Source: an uncultured Acidobacteriota bacterium
GTDB lineage: Bacteria; Acidobacteriota; Terriglobia; Terriglobales; Acidobacteriaceae
Assembly: GCA_903851035.1 (NCBI GenBank)
Contig: CAINND010000056.1
Location: 1 to 34,165 of the forward strand
DNA: 34,165 nt
Reading direction: 5' to 3'
Shown here piece by piece: positions 1 through 7,460 of this stretch. The notes below the pieces were generated by a model. That model was not told where the DNA came from. It worked only from the letters and a program-made list of their open reading frames with translations, and ran no database searches. The translations under genes were made by a program, and so were the position numbers. Each line of letters opens with the position of its first letter. Position 1 is the first letter of the stretch.

Positions 1-402
1 GCGACGGTGGCCGTGATCGTGCTCCGCGTGAGCCGCGTGGCCTGGCCGAGCACGGCATTGCCCGCAACCTTGAGGACGCCGACGCCATCGCGCCTGAGAT
101 AGAGGACGAGTTTGAGAGCGAGGCCAGCGTGGCCGAGCAGTCATTCTCCTCGCCATCCGATCAGCCCGCGGCGTCTGCCGGTGTTCTGCCTGGCGAATCC
201 ATCTCCAAGTATCGTGGCGGAGAAACTCGCGCCCCTCGCGCGGAAACCTGCGGCGAAGAAGCTCCCGCTGCTTCTGCCGATGGCGAGCGCAGCGAGCGTG
301 AACCGCGCCGCGATCGTAACGACCGAGGACGCCGAGGACGCCGCGACCGTGATGATCGTGGCCGCGACGGTGGCCGTGATCGTGCTCCGCGTGAGCCGCG
401 TG
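1..402 (+). repeat. In-frame internal duplication in the RNase E/G extension
   Basis: Bases 1-39 are identical to 364-402, an offset of 363 bases (121 codons), both encoding DGGRDRAPREPR. The LPGESISKYRG motif at 186-218 recurs at 468-500. The extension therefore grew by duplication of charged and motif segments, and more units may lie upstream of the window. Confidence 0.85.
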
Positions 403-2918
403 AAGGCACTCGCGGTGGCTCCCGTGATGAGGGTTACGCGCGCCCGCAAAACTACACGCCCATCCTGCTGCCCGGCGAGTCGATCTCAAAGTATCGCGGC
501 GTGGAGCCGGTGGATGTGCCCTCACTGCTCGAGCCCGCAGCCGAGCCGGTGGTGCACCAGGCCGATGTCTTCACCCGTCACACTGAGGTGAGCGAGCCCG
601 AGGCCCAGCCTCATCTGGAGCCGGCGGCGATTGCCGAGCCCGCGCATCAGCCCGAGCCCGTGCATCAGCCCGAGCCGGAAGCTCCGGCCCAGTCCGAAGC
701 CAGGGCCGAGTCGAATCCCGACGAAAATAATCATGACGAGCCGCGCTCCAGCGCCAGCTACTCCGGCAACAGCGGACTGCCTTCGCTGACGCAGCGCCAC
801 GACGATGTGCCGGTAAGCGCCGCCGAAGCCGGTGACGTGGATGAGATTGAGGAAGACGAATTCGAGGAGACGACGGAAGAGGCCGCAGCCCAGTCGCATC
901 TGGCCGAGGGCGTCCATCACGAAGAAGTTACTCACCAGGAAGCGCACCATGAAGTGACTCATGAAGCCGCGCACCATGAAGCCGCGCAGCATGAGCCTGA
1001 GCACCAGGAAGCTCCGGTTGTCGAGCCTGAAGCTCGTCCCGGACGCCGCTCCTGGCGCGACCGCGTCTCCAAGATATTCGGCTCCTCCTACGTTCCCCCG
1101 CCGCAGCCGGAAGGCCACGCGACGAACGAGGATGCGACGGATGACGACGAGCTGGAGGCCGAAGAGGCAGCAGCTCCGGCGGAGGAGTCCAAGCCCGCCG
1201 CCAAGCCCGTGCCGCAGCCCAGGCCGATTCGTACGCGCCACGACGAGGGCCGCTTCGTCATCGAAGGCGGCGCCGTGGAGCACGAGGAGATCGACGAGGA
1301 AGAGGCGGAGATGCCGGCCCTGGCCGAGCATGTCGGCCGCTACCACGAGAGCGACGACGATGAGGCCGAGGGTTCGCAGTTCGGCACCGCCGTGCGCGAC
1401 ACCGGCGAGGAAAACGAACTCGAAGATGACGAATACGACTTTGGCGGCGAGGAGTTCGAGGAGAGCGAGATGCTCGCCGATGGCGACTCCGCCGTGGAAG
1501 AAGAGGAAGAAGAGGACGAAGGCGAAGCCGAGGAAGGTGAAGCCACTGCCGAGCCCGGCGCCGAGGGCGAAGGCGCTCCCGGTGGACGCCAGTCGCGCCG
1601 CCGCGGCCGCTTTGAACGTGGAGGCCGCCGTGACCGCAATGATCGTGGCGACCGTGGCCGTCGTGGTGCTCCGCAACGCGGACGCCGTGGCGCCCCGCGT
1701 CAGTCGCGTGTTGTGCCCCTCATCAGTGAGCTGCTGAAGGAAGGCCAGGAGATACTGGTGCAGATTGCCAAGGAGCCCATCGGCAAAAAGGGTGCGCGCA
1801 TCACCAGCCACATCGCCCTGCCGGGCCGCTTCCTGGTTTACATGCCCACGGTCAACCACATCGGCGTTTCGCGCAAGATCAACAGCGACGAGGAGCGCCA
1901 GCGCCTGAAGCGCATCGTCAGCAGCGAGCGTGAGAACGGACATGGCGGCTTCATCGTGCGCACGGCGGCGGCCAACATCCGCGAAGAGGAACTCCGCGCC
2001 GACATCCGCTTCCTCAAGCACCTGTGGAACGAGATTCGCACCCGCGCCGAAAGCGGCAAGAGCCCGGCGCTCATCTATCACGATCTCAACCTTGTTGAGC
2101 GCATTCTGCGCGACCAGGTCACCAGCGACTTCTCGCAGATCTGGGTGGATAACGAAGCCGAATACGAGCGCGTGGTGCGCTTTGCCTCGCGCTTCCAGCC
2201 CAACCTGGTGCGGCGCATCAAGCTCTACACCAAGGACACGCCGCTCTTCGAGCAGTTCGGCATCAGCGAGGAGATCAACAAGAGCCTCAAGAGCAAGGTC
2301 TGGCTCAAGAGCGGCGGCTACATCGTCATCAACCAGACGGAAGCCCTCGTCGCCATCGACATCAACACCGGCAAGTACGTGGGCAAAACCGCGCGGCTGG
2401 AAGACACGATCGTCAAGACCAACATTGACGCCGTCAAGGAAATCGTCCGCCAGGTTCGCCTGCGCGATCTTGGCGGCATCATCATCGTGGACTTTATTGA
2501 CATGGACGAGCGCAAGAATCGCCAAAAGGTGATGGCCGCGCTCGAAGAGGCGATGAAGGCCGACCGTGCGCCGTCGAAAATCCTGCAGTTTAATGATTTC
2601 GGACTGGTGGCCATCACGCGCAAGCGCGTCAAGCAGTCGTTGGAGCGCACCCTGGGCACGCCGTGCCCGTATTGCGACTCCACCGGCTTCGTCAAGAGCG
2701 TGCCCACCATATGCAATGAGATTTACGTCGAGATGCGCAAGGTGCGCCGCCACGTTCAGGGCAAGGAGGTCATGCTGCGGGTCAACCCCGAGGTGGCCAA
2801 GGAGCTCAAGGGCGGCAACGGCCGTTGGCTGACGGAGATGGAAGAGCTGCTCGGCCGTCCCGTGCTGGTCAAGAGCGACGCCCAGTTGCACCAGGAAAAG
2901 TTCGACATAAACTACTAA
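1..2918 (+). CDS. rng: Ribonuclease E/G family endoribonuclease, 5'-truncated by the window edge
   Basis: Single-strand-specific endoribonuclease for rRNA maturation and mRNA decay, cytoplasmic. The frame (codons from base 3) is open to the left edge with no stop, so the gene begins outside; the GTG at 129 is only an internal codon. About 570 visible N-terminal residues are low-complexity: R/D/G-rich, His-rich and strongly acidic, with the motif LPGESISKYRG at 186-218 and 468-500. The conserved core starts near base 1700: an S1-like RNA-binding region, then the metal-binding aspartates of AIDIN (Asp codon 2358) and IVDFIDM (Asp codon 2490), then the Zn-link cysteines CPYC (2664 and 2673). It ends soon after, so it lacks the E. 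coli RNase E C-terminal degradosome scaffold; the long extension is at the N-terminus instead. A strong terminator follows. RNase E versus G cannot be decided from sequence alone. Confidence 0.93.
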   Translation, partial: DGGRDRAPREPRGLAEHGIARNLEDADAIAPEIEDEFESEASVAEQSFSSPSDQPAASAGVLPGESISKYRGGETRAPRAETCGEEAPAASADGERSEREPRRDRNDRGRRGRRDRDDRGRDGGRDRAPREPREGTRGGSRDEGYARPQNYTPILLPGESISKYRGVEPVDVPSLLEPAAEPVVHQADVFTRHTEVSEPEAQPHLEPAAIAEPAHQPEPVHQPEPEAPAQSEARAESNPDENNHDEPRSSASYSGNSGLPSLTQRHDDVPVSAAEAGDVDEIEEDEFEETTEEAAAQSHLAEGVHHEEVTHQEAHHEVTHEAAHHEAAQHEPEHQEAPVVEPEARPGRRSWRDRVSKIFGSSYVPPPQPEGHATNEDATDDDELEAEEAAAPAEESKPAAKPVPQPRPIRTRHDEGRFVIEGGAVEHEEIDEEEAEMPALAEHVGRYHESDDDEAEGSQFGTAVRDTGEENELEDDEYDFGGEEFEESEMLADGDSAVEEEEEEDEGEAEEGEATAEPGAEGEGAPGGRQSRRRGRFERGGRRDRNDRGDRGRRGAPQRGRRGAPRQSRVVPLISELLKEGQEILVQIAKEPIGKKGARITSHIALPGRFLVYMPTVNHIGVSRKINSDEERQRLKRIVSSERENGHGGFIVRTAAANIREEELRADIRFLKHLWNEIRTRAESGKSPALIYHDLNLVERILRDQVTSDFSQIWVDNEAEYERVVRFASRFQPNLVRRIKLYTKDTPLFEQFGISEEINKSLKSKVWLKSGGYIVINQTEALVAIDINTGKYVGKTARLEDTIVKTNIDAVKEIVRQVRLRDLGGIIIVDFIDMDERKNRQKVMAALEEAMKADRAPSKILQFNDFGLVAITRKRVKQSLERTLGTPCPYCDSTGFVKSVPTICNEIYVEMRKVRRHVQGKEVMLRVNPEVAKELKGGNGRWLTEMEELLGRPVLVKSDAQLHQEKFDINY

Positions 2919-2941
2919 CCCGCGGCCTCGGCCGTAAGCTC

Positions 2942-2976
2942 AAGAGGAGAGTCCACCGGGCTCTCCTCTTTTCTTG
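2942..2976 (+). terminator. Rho-independent terminator after the RNase E/G gene
   Basis: A perfect 10-bp stem (AAGAGGAGAG 2942-2951 with CTCTCCTCTT 2961-2970) and a 9-base loop run into TTTTCTT. It lies 23 bases after the stop codon. Confidence 0.9.
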
Positions 2977-3017
2977 TGCCCGCGCATGTGCCATCGAGCT
3001 ATTGCACACTTTGCCAA

Positions 3018-3046
3018 TTGTGAGCCTCGGCCACGCTTTGTAGAAT
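3018..3046 (+). promoter_or_regulatory. Sigma70-type promoter giving a near-leaderless mRNA
   Basis: TTGTGA (3018-3023), a 17-base spacer and TAGAAT (3041-3046). The expected transcription start is about 3053, next to the ATG at 3054. The alternative ATG at 3045 lies inside the -10 box and would be excluded if this promoter is real. Confidence 0.55.
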
Positions 3047-3053
3047 GCTCGTC

Positions 3054-4349
3054 ATGCCCCGGACCATTCTCTTGTTTGCCCTGTTGGCCTGCTCGTCTTT
3101 TGTGCTTGCGCAAAACCACGCTGCCCGCGCGCAGTCTCCCACCCCCGACCCTTACAAGATCATCGCCCTGGAGTTTCGTGGCTCCACGCGCTTCACCTCC
3201 GAGGATATCTCCGCCGCAACCGGCTTAACGGTGGGCAGTGACGGCCACGAGGAGAATTTGCAGCAGGCCTTACAGGTGCTTTCAGAGAGCGGAATGTTCC
3301 GCGACATGAAGTACACCGGCACAACCAGCTACCTGGGCAAGAAGGTCACTTTTATCCTGACCGACGAAAAGACTCTTTACCCGCTGCGCTTCGATAACTT
3401 CGTCTGGCTCAGCGAATCTGATTTGCTGGCCGAACTCAAGCGCCGTGTTCCGTTCTTTCGCGGCCAGGTTCCCGGCGTCGGTCACATGTCAGATCAAATC
3501 GCCGAGCAGTTGGAGGCCATTCTCAAGGAGAAAGGCGTGCAGGCCGGCGTCGAGGGTCGACCTGAGGGAGGGATCGATTCCTCGAAGATTACCAGCTACC
3601 TCTATACGGTGAAGGGGGTTCACACACCGATCCGCAAGTTTGAGTTCGCCGGGGCCAGCCCTGCGCTGGAGACCCTTTTGCAGCAGCGCTCCGGCGAAAA
3701 GCTGGGCCGGGATTATTCCGTGATGGAGTTGACGGATTTCACCCACAGGGAGTTGCTGACCATCTACCAGCGTCGCGGCTATGTGCAGGCAAAGTTCTCG
3801 GCTCCGCAGGCCCAACCGGTCGCCCCCGGGGAGAACGCCGTCATCGTCCGCCTCGCCGTTGCGGAGGGCAGTTGCTATTCCCTGAGGGAGGTTCACTGGG
3901 AGGGGAATACCGCCATGGACGCCGCGCAACTGCAGGCCAGTCTTCATCTCAAGCCAGGCGAGCCGGCCAATCTCATTCAACTGAAATTTGATCTGCAGGT
4001 GGTGCAGGGCGCTTACAAAAAGCTGGGATACCTCGATGCCGCTGCCAAGGTCGATGCCGAATACGACGACGCGGCCGCGAAGGTTGACTTCCGCATCGTC
4101 ATCAGCGAAGGCAAACTATATCACTACGGCCCGCTGCATACGGAGGGCCTCAGCGAGGAGCAGGGTGCGCTGGTGCAAAGCCAGTGGCAAAAGCTCTCCG
4201 GCGCCGTGGCCGACCCTGAATTGCTGCGCAGCTTTACCGTGGGCGTGCGTCTGATCAAGAACCTGGCATCCTACAAAATTCAGATGAGGCAGATGAAGAA
4301 CTCGGCCGACGGTGTCATTTCCCTGGAACTGATCTTTACGGGGAACTAG
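3054..4349 (+). CDS. Exported POTRA-repeat protein (BamA/TamA-like N-terminal region without a barrel)
   Basis: The product is 431 aa from ATG 3054 (434 aa from ATG 3045). It has a signal peptide (hydrophobic LLFALLACSSFVLAQ) and then POTRA-like modules. Recognisable starts are IIALEFRGSTRFTSEDI, IRKFEFAGASPALETLL and LREVHWEGNTAMDAAQL, each followed by the typical helix and a GYL/GYV turn before the last strand. POTRA domains of BamA, TamA and FtsQ bind partner proteins in the periplasm. The chain stops after the last POTRA-like unit without the roughly 400-residue Omp85 barrel, so it is unlikely to insert proteins by itself. A role as a periplasmic accessory in outer-membrane assembly is inference. 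It is flanked by a terminator on the left and a hairpin on the right, so it is probably monocistronic. No Shine-Dalgarno sequence precedes either start. Confidence 0.8.
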   Translation: MPRTILLFALLACSSFVLAQNHAARAQSPTPDPYKIIALEFRGSTRFTSEDISAATGLTVGSDGHEENLQQALQVLSESGMFRDMKYTGTTSYLGKKVTFILTDEKTLYPLRFDNFVWLSESDLLAELKRRVPFFRGQVPGVGHMSDQIAEQLEAILKEKGVQAGVEGRPEGGIDSSKITSYLYTVKGVHTPIRKFEFAGASPALETLLQQRSGEKLGRDYSVMELTDFTHRELLTIYQRRGYVQAKFSAPQAQPVAPGENAVIVRLAVAEGSCYSLREVHWEGNTAMDAAQLQASLHLKPGEPANLIQLKFDLQVVQGAYKKLGYLDAAAKVDAEYDDAAAKVDFRIVISEGKLYHYGPLHTEGLSEEQGALVQSQWQKLSGAVADPELLRSFTVGVRLIKNLASYKIQMRQMKNSADGVISLELIFTGN

Positions 4350-4372
4350 CGGCAGGCTGCGGCAAGAAAAAG

Positions 4373-4393
4373 GGCCGGACAATGAGTCCGGCC
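4373..4393. terminator. Perfect hairpin after the POTRA gene; T-tract only on the minus strand
   Basis: GGCCGGAC (4373-4380), 5-base loop, GTCCGGCC (4386-4393): a perfect 8-bp stem. On + it is followed by AGTATCAG, with no U-tract. On the minus strand it runs into CTTTTTCTT, so it is a better terminator for transcription entering from the right. It may still end or stabilise the POTRA mRNA. Confidence 0.55.
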
Positions 4394-4692
4394 AGTATCA
4401 GTACACAGGTATGAATGACTTCCCGCTCATTATATCAGCAAAAGAATTTGGCGCGGCTATTGCGTGATTTACCGGGAGTATCTGTCCGGATGCGGGGTGC
4501 CGGAGGCTGCCGACCGGCTTTCGGGCGGGGGTAGCGTCAGCCCACTCGGACTCCAATTGCGGACGTTCGTAATGGGGTACAGGGCACGATTGATAAGTTT
4601 GGAATCGTTTGCATTAACGCCCCAGTATATTGTGGTTATGCGGCGGACCGGCTACCAAGTATGGCCCTTCCGGGTGGCCGTACCCCTTATTT

Positions 4693-4732
4693 ACCGGGAA
4701 GACACCTGTTATCTTCCGGGTTTCTCCGGAAG
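4693..4732. promoter_or_regulatory. Candidate operator: three CCGGAAG-type half-sites upstream of the pilus promoter
   Basis: CTTCCGG (4713-4719), six bases, CCGGAAG (4726-4732) is a perfect dyad. The same CTTCCGG also pairs with an upstream half-site, ACCGGGAAGA (4693-4702) against TCTTCCGGGT (4712-4721), 9 of 10 positions. The array ends 6 bases before the -35 box at 4739. Binding of a dimeric regulator is inference. Confidence 0.45.
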
Positions 4733-4738
4733 TTTGGG

Positions 4739-4769
4739 TTGACTTGACCGCCCGGAACTCTGCTATAAC
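4739..4769 (+). promoter_or_regulatory. Promoter of the HTH-pilMNOPQ operon with extended -10
   Basis: TTGACT (4739-4744) and the extended -10 TGCTATAAC (4761-4769), spacing 19. An overlapping TTGACC at 4744 sits too close (14). The TGn extension compensates for the long spacer. The predicted start near 4776 leaves a leader of about 158 bases before the first ATG. Confidence 0.65.
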
Positions 4770-4775
4770 CAGCGC

Positions 4776-4933
4776 GTAGCATCCCCCCGAGAAAGCAAGG
4801 AACCTGGCTGGCCGTCCCATGCCTGAGCGGGCCTGGCCGGTGGCCGCGATGCCGTGCGGACGTACTCCGCCGGGGCATCGCGTTTTGGGGACCCTGTCAG
4901 TAAGGCATTGTGCTTTGGAGAGGGCTTACGCAT
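4776..4933 (+). ncRNA. Structured 5' leader of the pilus operon with attenuator-like hairpin
   Basis: Two hairpins can be drawn. The first pairs GCTGGCC (from about 4806) with GGCCGGT (about 4835), using G-U pairs, with an inner CCC/GGG. The second pairs CGCGATGCC (4845-4853) with GGCATCGCG (4874-4882), enclosing GCGGA/TCCGC (4856-4860 with 4866-4870). It runs directly into TTTT (4883-4886), as an intrinsic terminator does, 47 bases before the start codon. It does not match a riboswitch class I can recognise; in particular the c-di-GMP (GEMM) consensus is not evident. Confidence 0.45.
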
Positions 4934-5167
4934 ATGTCCGAATCGCCTGAGGTGATGAACATCCGGCAAGCCTCCAGCTATCTTGGGGTCAGTCCCGACA
5001 CGCTCTACAAGTATGTGTCGGAGGACAAAATCCCGGCATTCAAGCTGGGCAATCGCTGGAAGTTCAAGAAGGCACTGCTGGACCGCTGGATGGAGAGCAA
5101 GAGCAGCGGCGGTGAAGTGGTGATGAAAAAGAAGCCGCGTGCATTGCGCACGGCGGCCATGCGGTAG
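4934..5167 (+). CDS. Small excisionase/MerR-type helix-turn-helix protein
   Basis: A 77-aa DNA-binding protein. The ATG at 4934 is preceded by GGAGAGGG at a 9-base spacing; a GTG at 4910 lies upstream of this SD and is rejected. Residues 8-55 form an excisionase-family winged HTH: MNIRQASSYLGVSPDTLYKY is the helix-turn-helix, followed by the wing with IPAFKLGNRWKFKKALLDRW. The C-terminal tail is short and basic (MKKKPRALRTAAMR). It is the first gene after the pilus promoter and lies 21 bases before pilM, so it is almost certainly co-transcribed. No integrase or phage genes are nearby, so a role as a pilus-operon regulator is more likely than recombination, but its target is unknown. Confidence 0.85.
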   Translation: MSESPEVMNIRQASSYLGVSPDTLYKYVSEDKIPAFKLGNRWKFKKALLDRWMESKSSGGEVVMKKKPRALRTAAMR

Positions 5168-5188
5168 CTGCAATAAGGGTGCGCCAGT

Positions 5189-6253
5189 ATGTTTGGTCTT
5201 AGCTTATTCGGTTCCAAAAAGACGATCGTCGGTCTCGATATCGGCTCCAACAGCATCAAGGCCGTGGAGCTGCAGCGGAACCGTGGCGAGGTCATGGTCA
5301 GCCATCTCGGCATTGAGCCGCTGGCCAGTGACATTGTCGTGGATTCGATGATCGTGGACAGCGGCAGCGTGGCCAGCGCCATCGGCAAAATCTTCAGCGA
5401 GCACGCGTTCAAGGCCAAGCAGGTTGCCACCTCGGTCAGCGGCCACTCCGTGATCGTCAAAAAGATCTCCATGCAGGCCATGGAGGAGCCCGAACTGGGC
5501 GAAGCCGTGGCCAACGAAGCCGCGCAGTACATTCCCTTTGACATGGCGGACGTCAACATTGACTACAAGGTGCTGAGCGACAACCTGGGCGCTCCGACCA
5601 TTGACGTGCTGCTGGTGGCCGTCAAGAAGGACAAAATTCTGAACTACACCAATGCGCTGCAGCTCAGCGGACGCCAGCCCGCCATCGTGGATATTGACGC
5701 CTTCGCCCTGCAGAACTGCTACGAGTACAACTACGATCCCGCGCCCAACGCCGTGGCCGCACTGCTCAACATTGGCGCCAGCGTGATGAACATCAACATC
5801 GTCAAGGGCAACATTCCGCTCTTCACCCGCGACGTCAGCGTGGGCGGCAACCAGTTTACCGACAGCTTGCAGAAAGAGCTCGACCTCACCAACGAGGACG
5901 CCGAGGCCCTCAAGCTGGGCAAAAAGGTGGGCACCGTCAGTGAAGACGCCAAGCTGCCCATCCTGCAGCAGGTGACCGAGATCATCGTGCTGGAGATTCA
6001 GAAGACCTTTGATTTCTTCCGGGCCACGGCCAGCGGAGAACACATCGAGCGCATCTATCTTGCCGGCGGCTCCTGCCAGGTGCAGGGGCTGGTGGAGGCC
6101 CTCCGACAGGAGTTCTCCATCCCGGTGGACATCATGAACCCGTTTCTTAAGATCGTCCCCCCCATCGGCGAAGGTGCTGACGTGGTGGAGCGCAACTCGG
6201 CGCAACTGGCGGTGGCCGTCGGTTTGGCGCTGCGGAGCTTTGACAAATTATGA
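5189..6253 (+). CDS. pilM: Type IV pilus assembly protein PilM (actin-like)
   Basis: A 354-aa cytoplasmic actin-fold ATPase-like protein that binds the N-terminal peptide of PilN and couples the cytoplasmic motor side to the inner-membrane platform. The N-terminal phosphate-binding motif VGLDIGSNSIKAVEL, central ALLNIGASVMNINIVKGN, and C-terminal IYLAGGSCQVQGL with VERNSAQLAVAVGLALR are typical of PilM. Length is as expected for the family. The start has a TAAGGGT Shine-Dalgarno 9 bases upstream. The stop overlaps the pilN start (ATGA at 6250-6253), which implies translational coupling. Gene order M-N-O-P-Q is the canonical type IVa order. Confidence 0.95.
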   Translation: MFGLSLFGSKKTIVGLDIGSNSIKAVELQRNRGEVMVSHLGIEPLASDIVVDSMIVDSGSVASAIGKIFSEHAFKAKQVATSVSGHSVIVKKISMQAMEEPELGEAVANEAAQYIPFDMADVNIDYKVLSDNLGAPTIDVLLVAVKKDKILNYTNALQLSGRQPAIVDIDAFALQNCYEYNYDPAPNAVAALLNIGASVMNINIVKGNIPLFTRDVSVGGNQFTDSLQKELDLTNEDAEALKLGKKVGTVSEDAKLPILQQVTEIIVLEIQKTFDFFRATASGEHIERIYLAGGSCQVQGLVEALRQEFSIPVDIMNPFLKIVPPIGEGADVVERNSAQLAVAVGLALRSFDKL

Positions 6254-6831
6254 TCCGGATTAATCTGCTCGGTCTCGCAAAACCGAAGAGGGGCAAGCGT
6301 CGGCTGTTTACTCTGCCGAAGCTGACCACCGACGGCCCGTCCCCGCTGATTACCGGATTGGCCATGCTGGTGCTGGCCGGCGCGGGTGTGTACTACAGCT
6401 ATGTGCACCTGGTGAAGACCCACGAGAAGTTGCAGGCCGATCTCAGCGAGGCCAACCGCAACATCGCCTCGATGACCAAGGTGAAGCAGGCCTTCCTCGA
6501 GCGCCAGAAGGAGTACGACGCCTACAAGCGGCGTTACGACATCATTGACCAGTTGCGCGCCGGACAGGTGGGCCCCGTGCCGTTGCTCACCAACCTCAGC
6601 GACACGGTCAACCACACCGAGGGCGTCTGGGTGCTGAACATGCGTGACGATGGTGCGTCGGTTTCACTTGATGGCATGGCGCTTGGCCCCAACAACGTGG
6701 CCAACCTGATGACCAATCTGAAGAAGTCGGGCTACTACAAGAACGTGGAATTGAAGGACACCTTCCAGGAGGAGGGTCATAAGATGCAGACCTTCAGCTT
6801 CACGCTCGTCTGTGAGAAGGCAAAGGCGTAA
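6250..6831 (+). CDS. pilN: Type IV pilus assembly protein PilN
   Basis: A 193-aa bitopic inner-membrane protein. It starts with MIRINLLG, the conserved cytoplasmic peptide that docks into PilM, followed by a basic stretch (KPKRGKRR), a transmembrane helix at about residues 32-52, and a periplasmic coiled coil and ferredoxin-like domain that dimerises with PilO. The start overlaps the pilM stop by four bases and the stop lies three bases before pilO, so the unit is translationally coupled. The periplasmic part contains VSLDGMALGPNNVANLMTNL, a typical PilN signature. Confidence 0.93.
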   Translation: MIRINLLGLAKPKRGKRRLFTLPKLTTDGPSPLITGLAMLVLAGAGVYYSYVHLVKTHEKLQADLSEANRNIASMTKVKQAFLERQKEYDAYKRRYDIIDQLRAGQVGPVPLLTNLSDTVNHTEGVWVLNMRDDGASVSLDGMALGPNNVANLMTNLKKSGYYKNVELKDTFQEEGHKMQTFSFTLVCEKAKA

Positions 6832-6834
6832 GTC

Positions 6835-7452
6835 ATGGTGAGCTTCAAGGAACTGCCATATCTGGCGCAAATCGGAATCGTGGTGCTGCTGGTCGCTCTG
6901 CTGGCCGGCGGCGCCTACCTGTTCTCTCTGCAGCCGCTGCAAAAGGCCAATGAGGCCGACGCGCTGACCTTGAAGAGCAAGCGCGCCGAGATCGCCCAGC
7001 TCAGCCCCTACAAGGCCAAGCTCGCCGAACTCACCGCCCAGTCCGCCTCTCTGCAGGCGCAGATGGAGGCGCAAAAGAAGATCGTTCCCGAGGAGAAAGA
7101 GGTGCCCTCGTTCATCACCGTGCTGGCCAGTGAGGCCGCCAAGGCCGGTGTCGAGGTTCGCCGCTACACTCCCAAAGACACCGCCACCAAGGAGTACTAC
7201 GTAGAGGTGCCGTTTGAGATTGACGTCGATGGCCCCTACTACTCGGTGCTCAACTATTTTGACCGCGTCCAGAAGCTGGAGCGCATCGTCAACGTCAGCC
7301 GCCTGGGCATGGGTGCCATCAAGGGTGGTCGCACCCCGGTGAAGAAGAGCTATAAGTGGGCTCCCACCGAAACGGTGACTGCCAGCGCGCTGGTCACAAC
7401 TTTCTACAGCATCACCAAGAGCGGCCCCCCGGCCCCTCCGGTGAAAAAGTAG
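6835..7452 (+). CDS. pilO: Type IV pilus assembly protein PilO
   Basis: A 205-aa bitopic inner-membrane protein that forms the alignment complex with PilN and PilP. One transmembrane helix lies at about residues 11-31 (IGIVVLLVALLAGGAYLFSL). A coiled coil follows at about 33-85 (A/K/E/Q-rich), then a ferredoxin-like periplasmic domain with PFEIDVDGPYYSVLNYFDRV and a C-terminal TASALVTTFYS strand. It is cleanly nested between pilN (gap 3) and pilP (gap 8). Confidence 0.93.
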   Translation: MVSFKELPYLAQIGIVVLLVALLAGGAYLFSLQPLQKANEADALTLKSKRAEIAQLSPYKAKLAELTAQSASLQAQMEAQKKIVPEEKEVPSFITVLASEAAKAGVEVRRYTPKDTATKEYYVEVPFEIDVDGPYYSVLNYFDRVQKLERIVNVSRLGMGAIKGGRTPVKKSYKWAPTETVTASALVTTFYSITKSGPPAPPVKK

Positions 7453-7460
7453 GTGAGGCC

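Larger units (their letters stand above)
4350..4733. other. Long intergenic region upstream of the pilus operon, no convincing gene
   Basis: An ATG/GTG-initiated frame at 4464-4742 exists but has no ribosome binding site and no recognisable composition, so it is not called. The segment contains the hairpin at 4373-4393, an 11-base direct repeat ATTTACCGGGA (about 4466 and about 4688), and the CCGGAAG half-site array at 4693-4732 described separately. Confidence 0.6.

Noticed and set aside
522-2891. 789-aa open frame on the minus strand across the RNase E/G gene
   Set aside because: It mirrors a certain coding gene in high-GC DNA, has skewed low-complexity composition and no recognisable domain or SD.
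4464-4742. 92-aa frame in the long gap before the pilus operon
   Set aside because: No SD, no family, it crosses the dyad array and reaches the -35 box of the pil promoter.
4776-4933. c-di-GMP (GEMM) riboswitch in the pilus leader
   Set aside because: Position is tempting, but the conserved core bases of GEMM-I or GEMM-II cannot be found; kept only as a structured leader.
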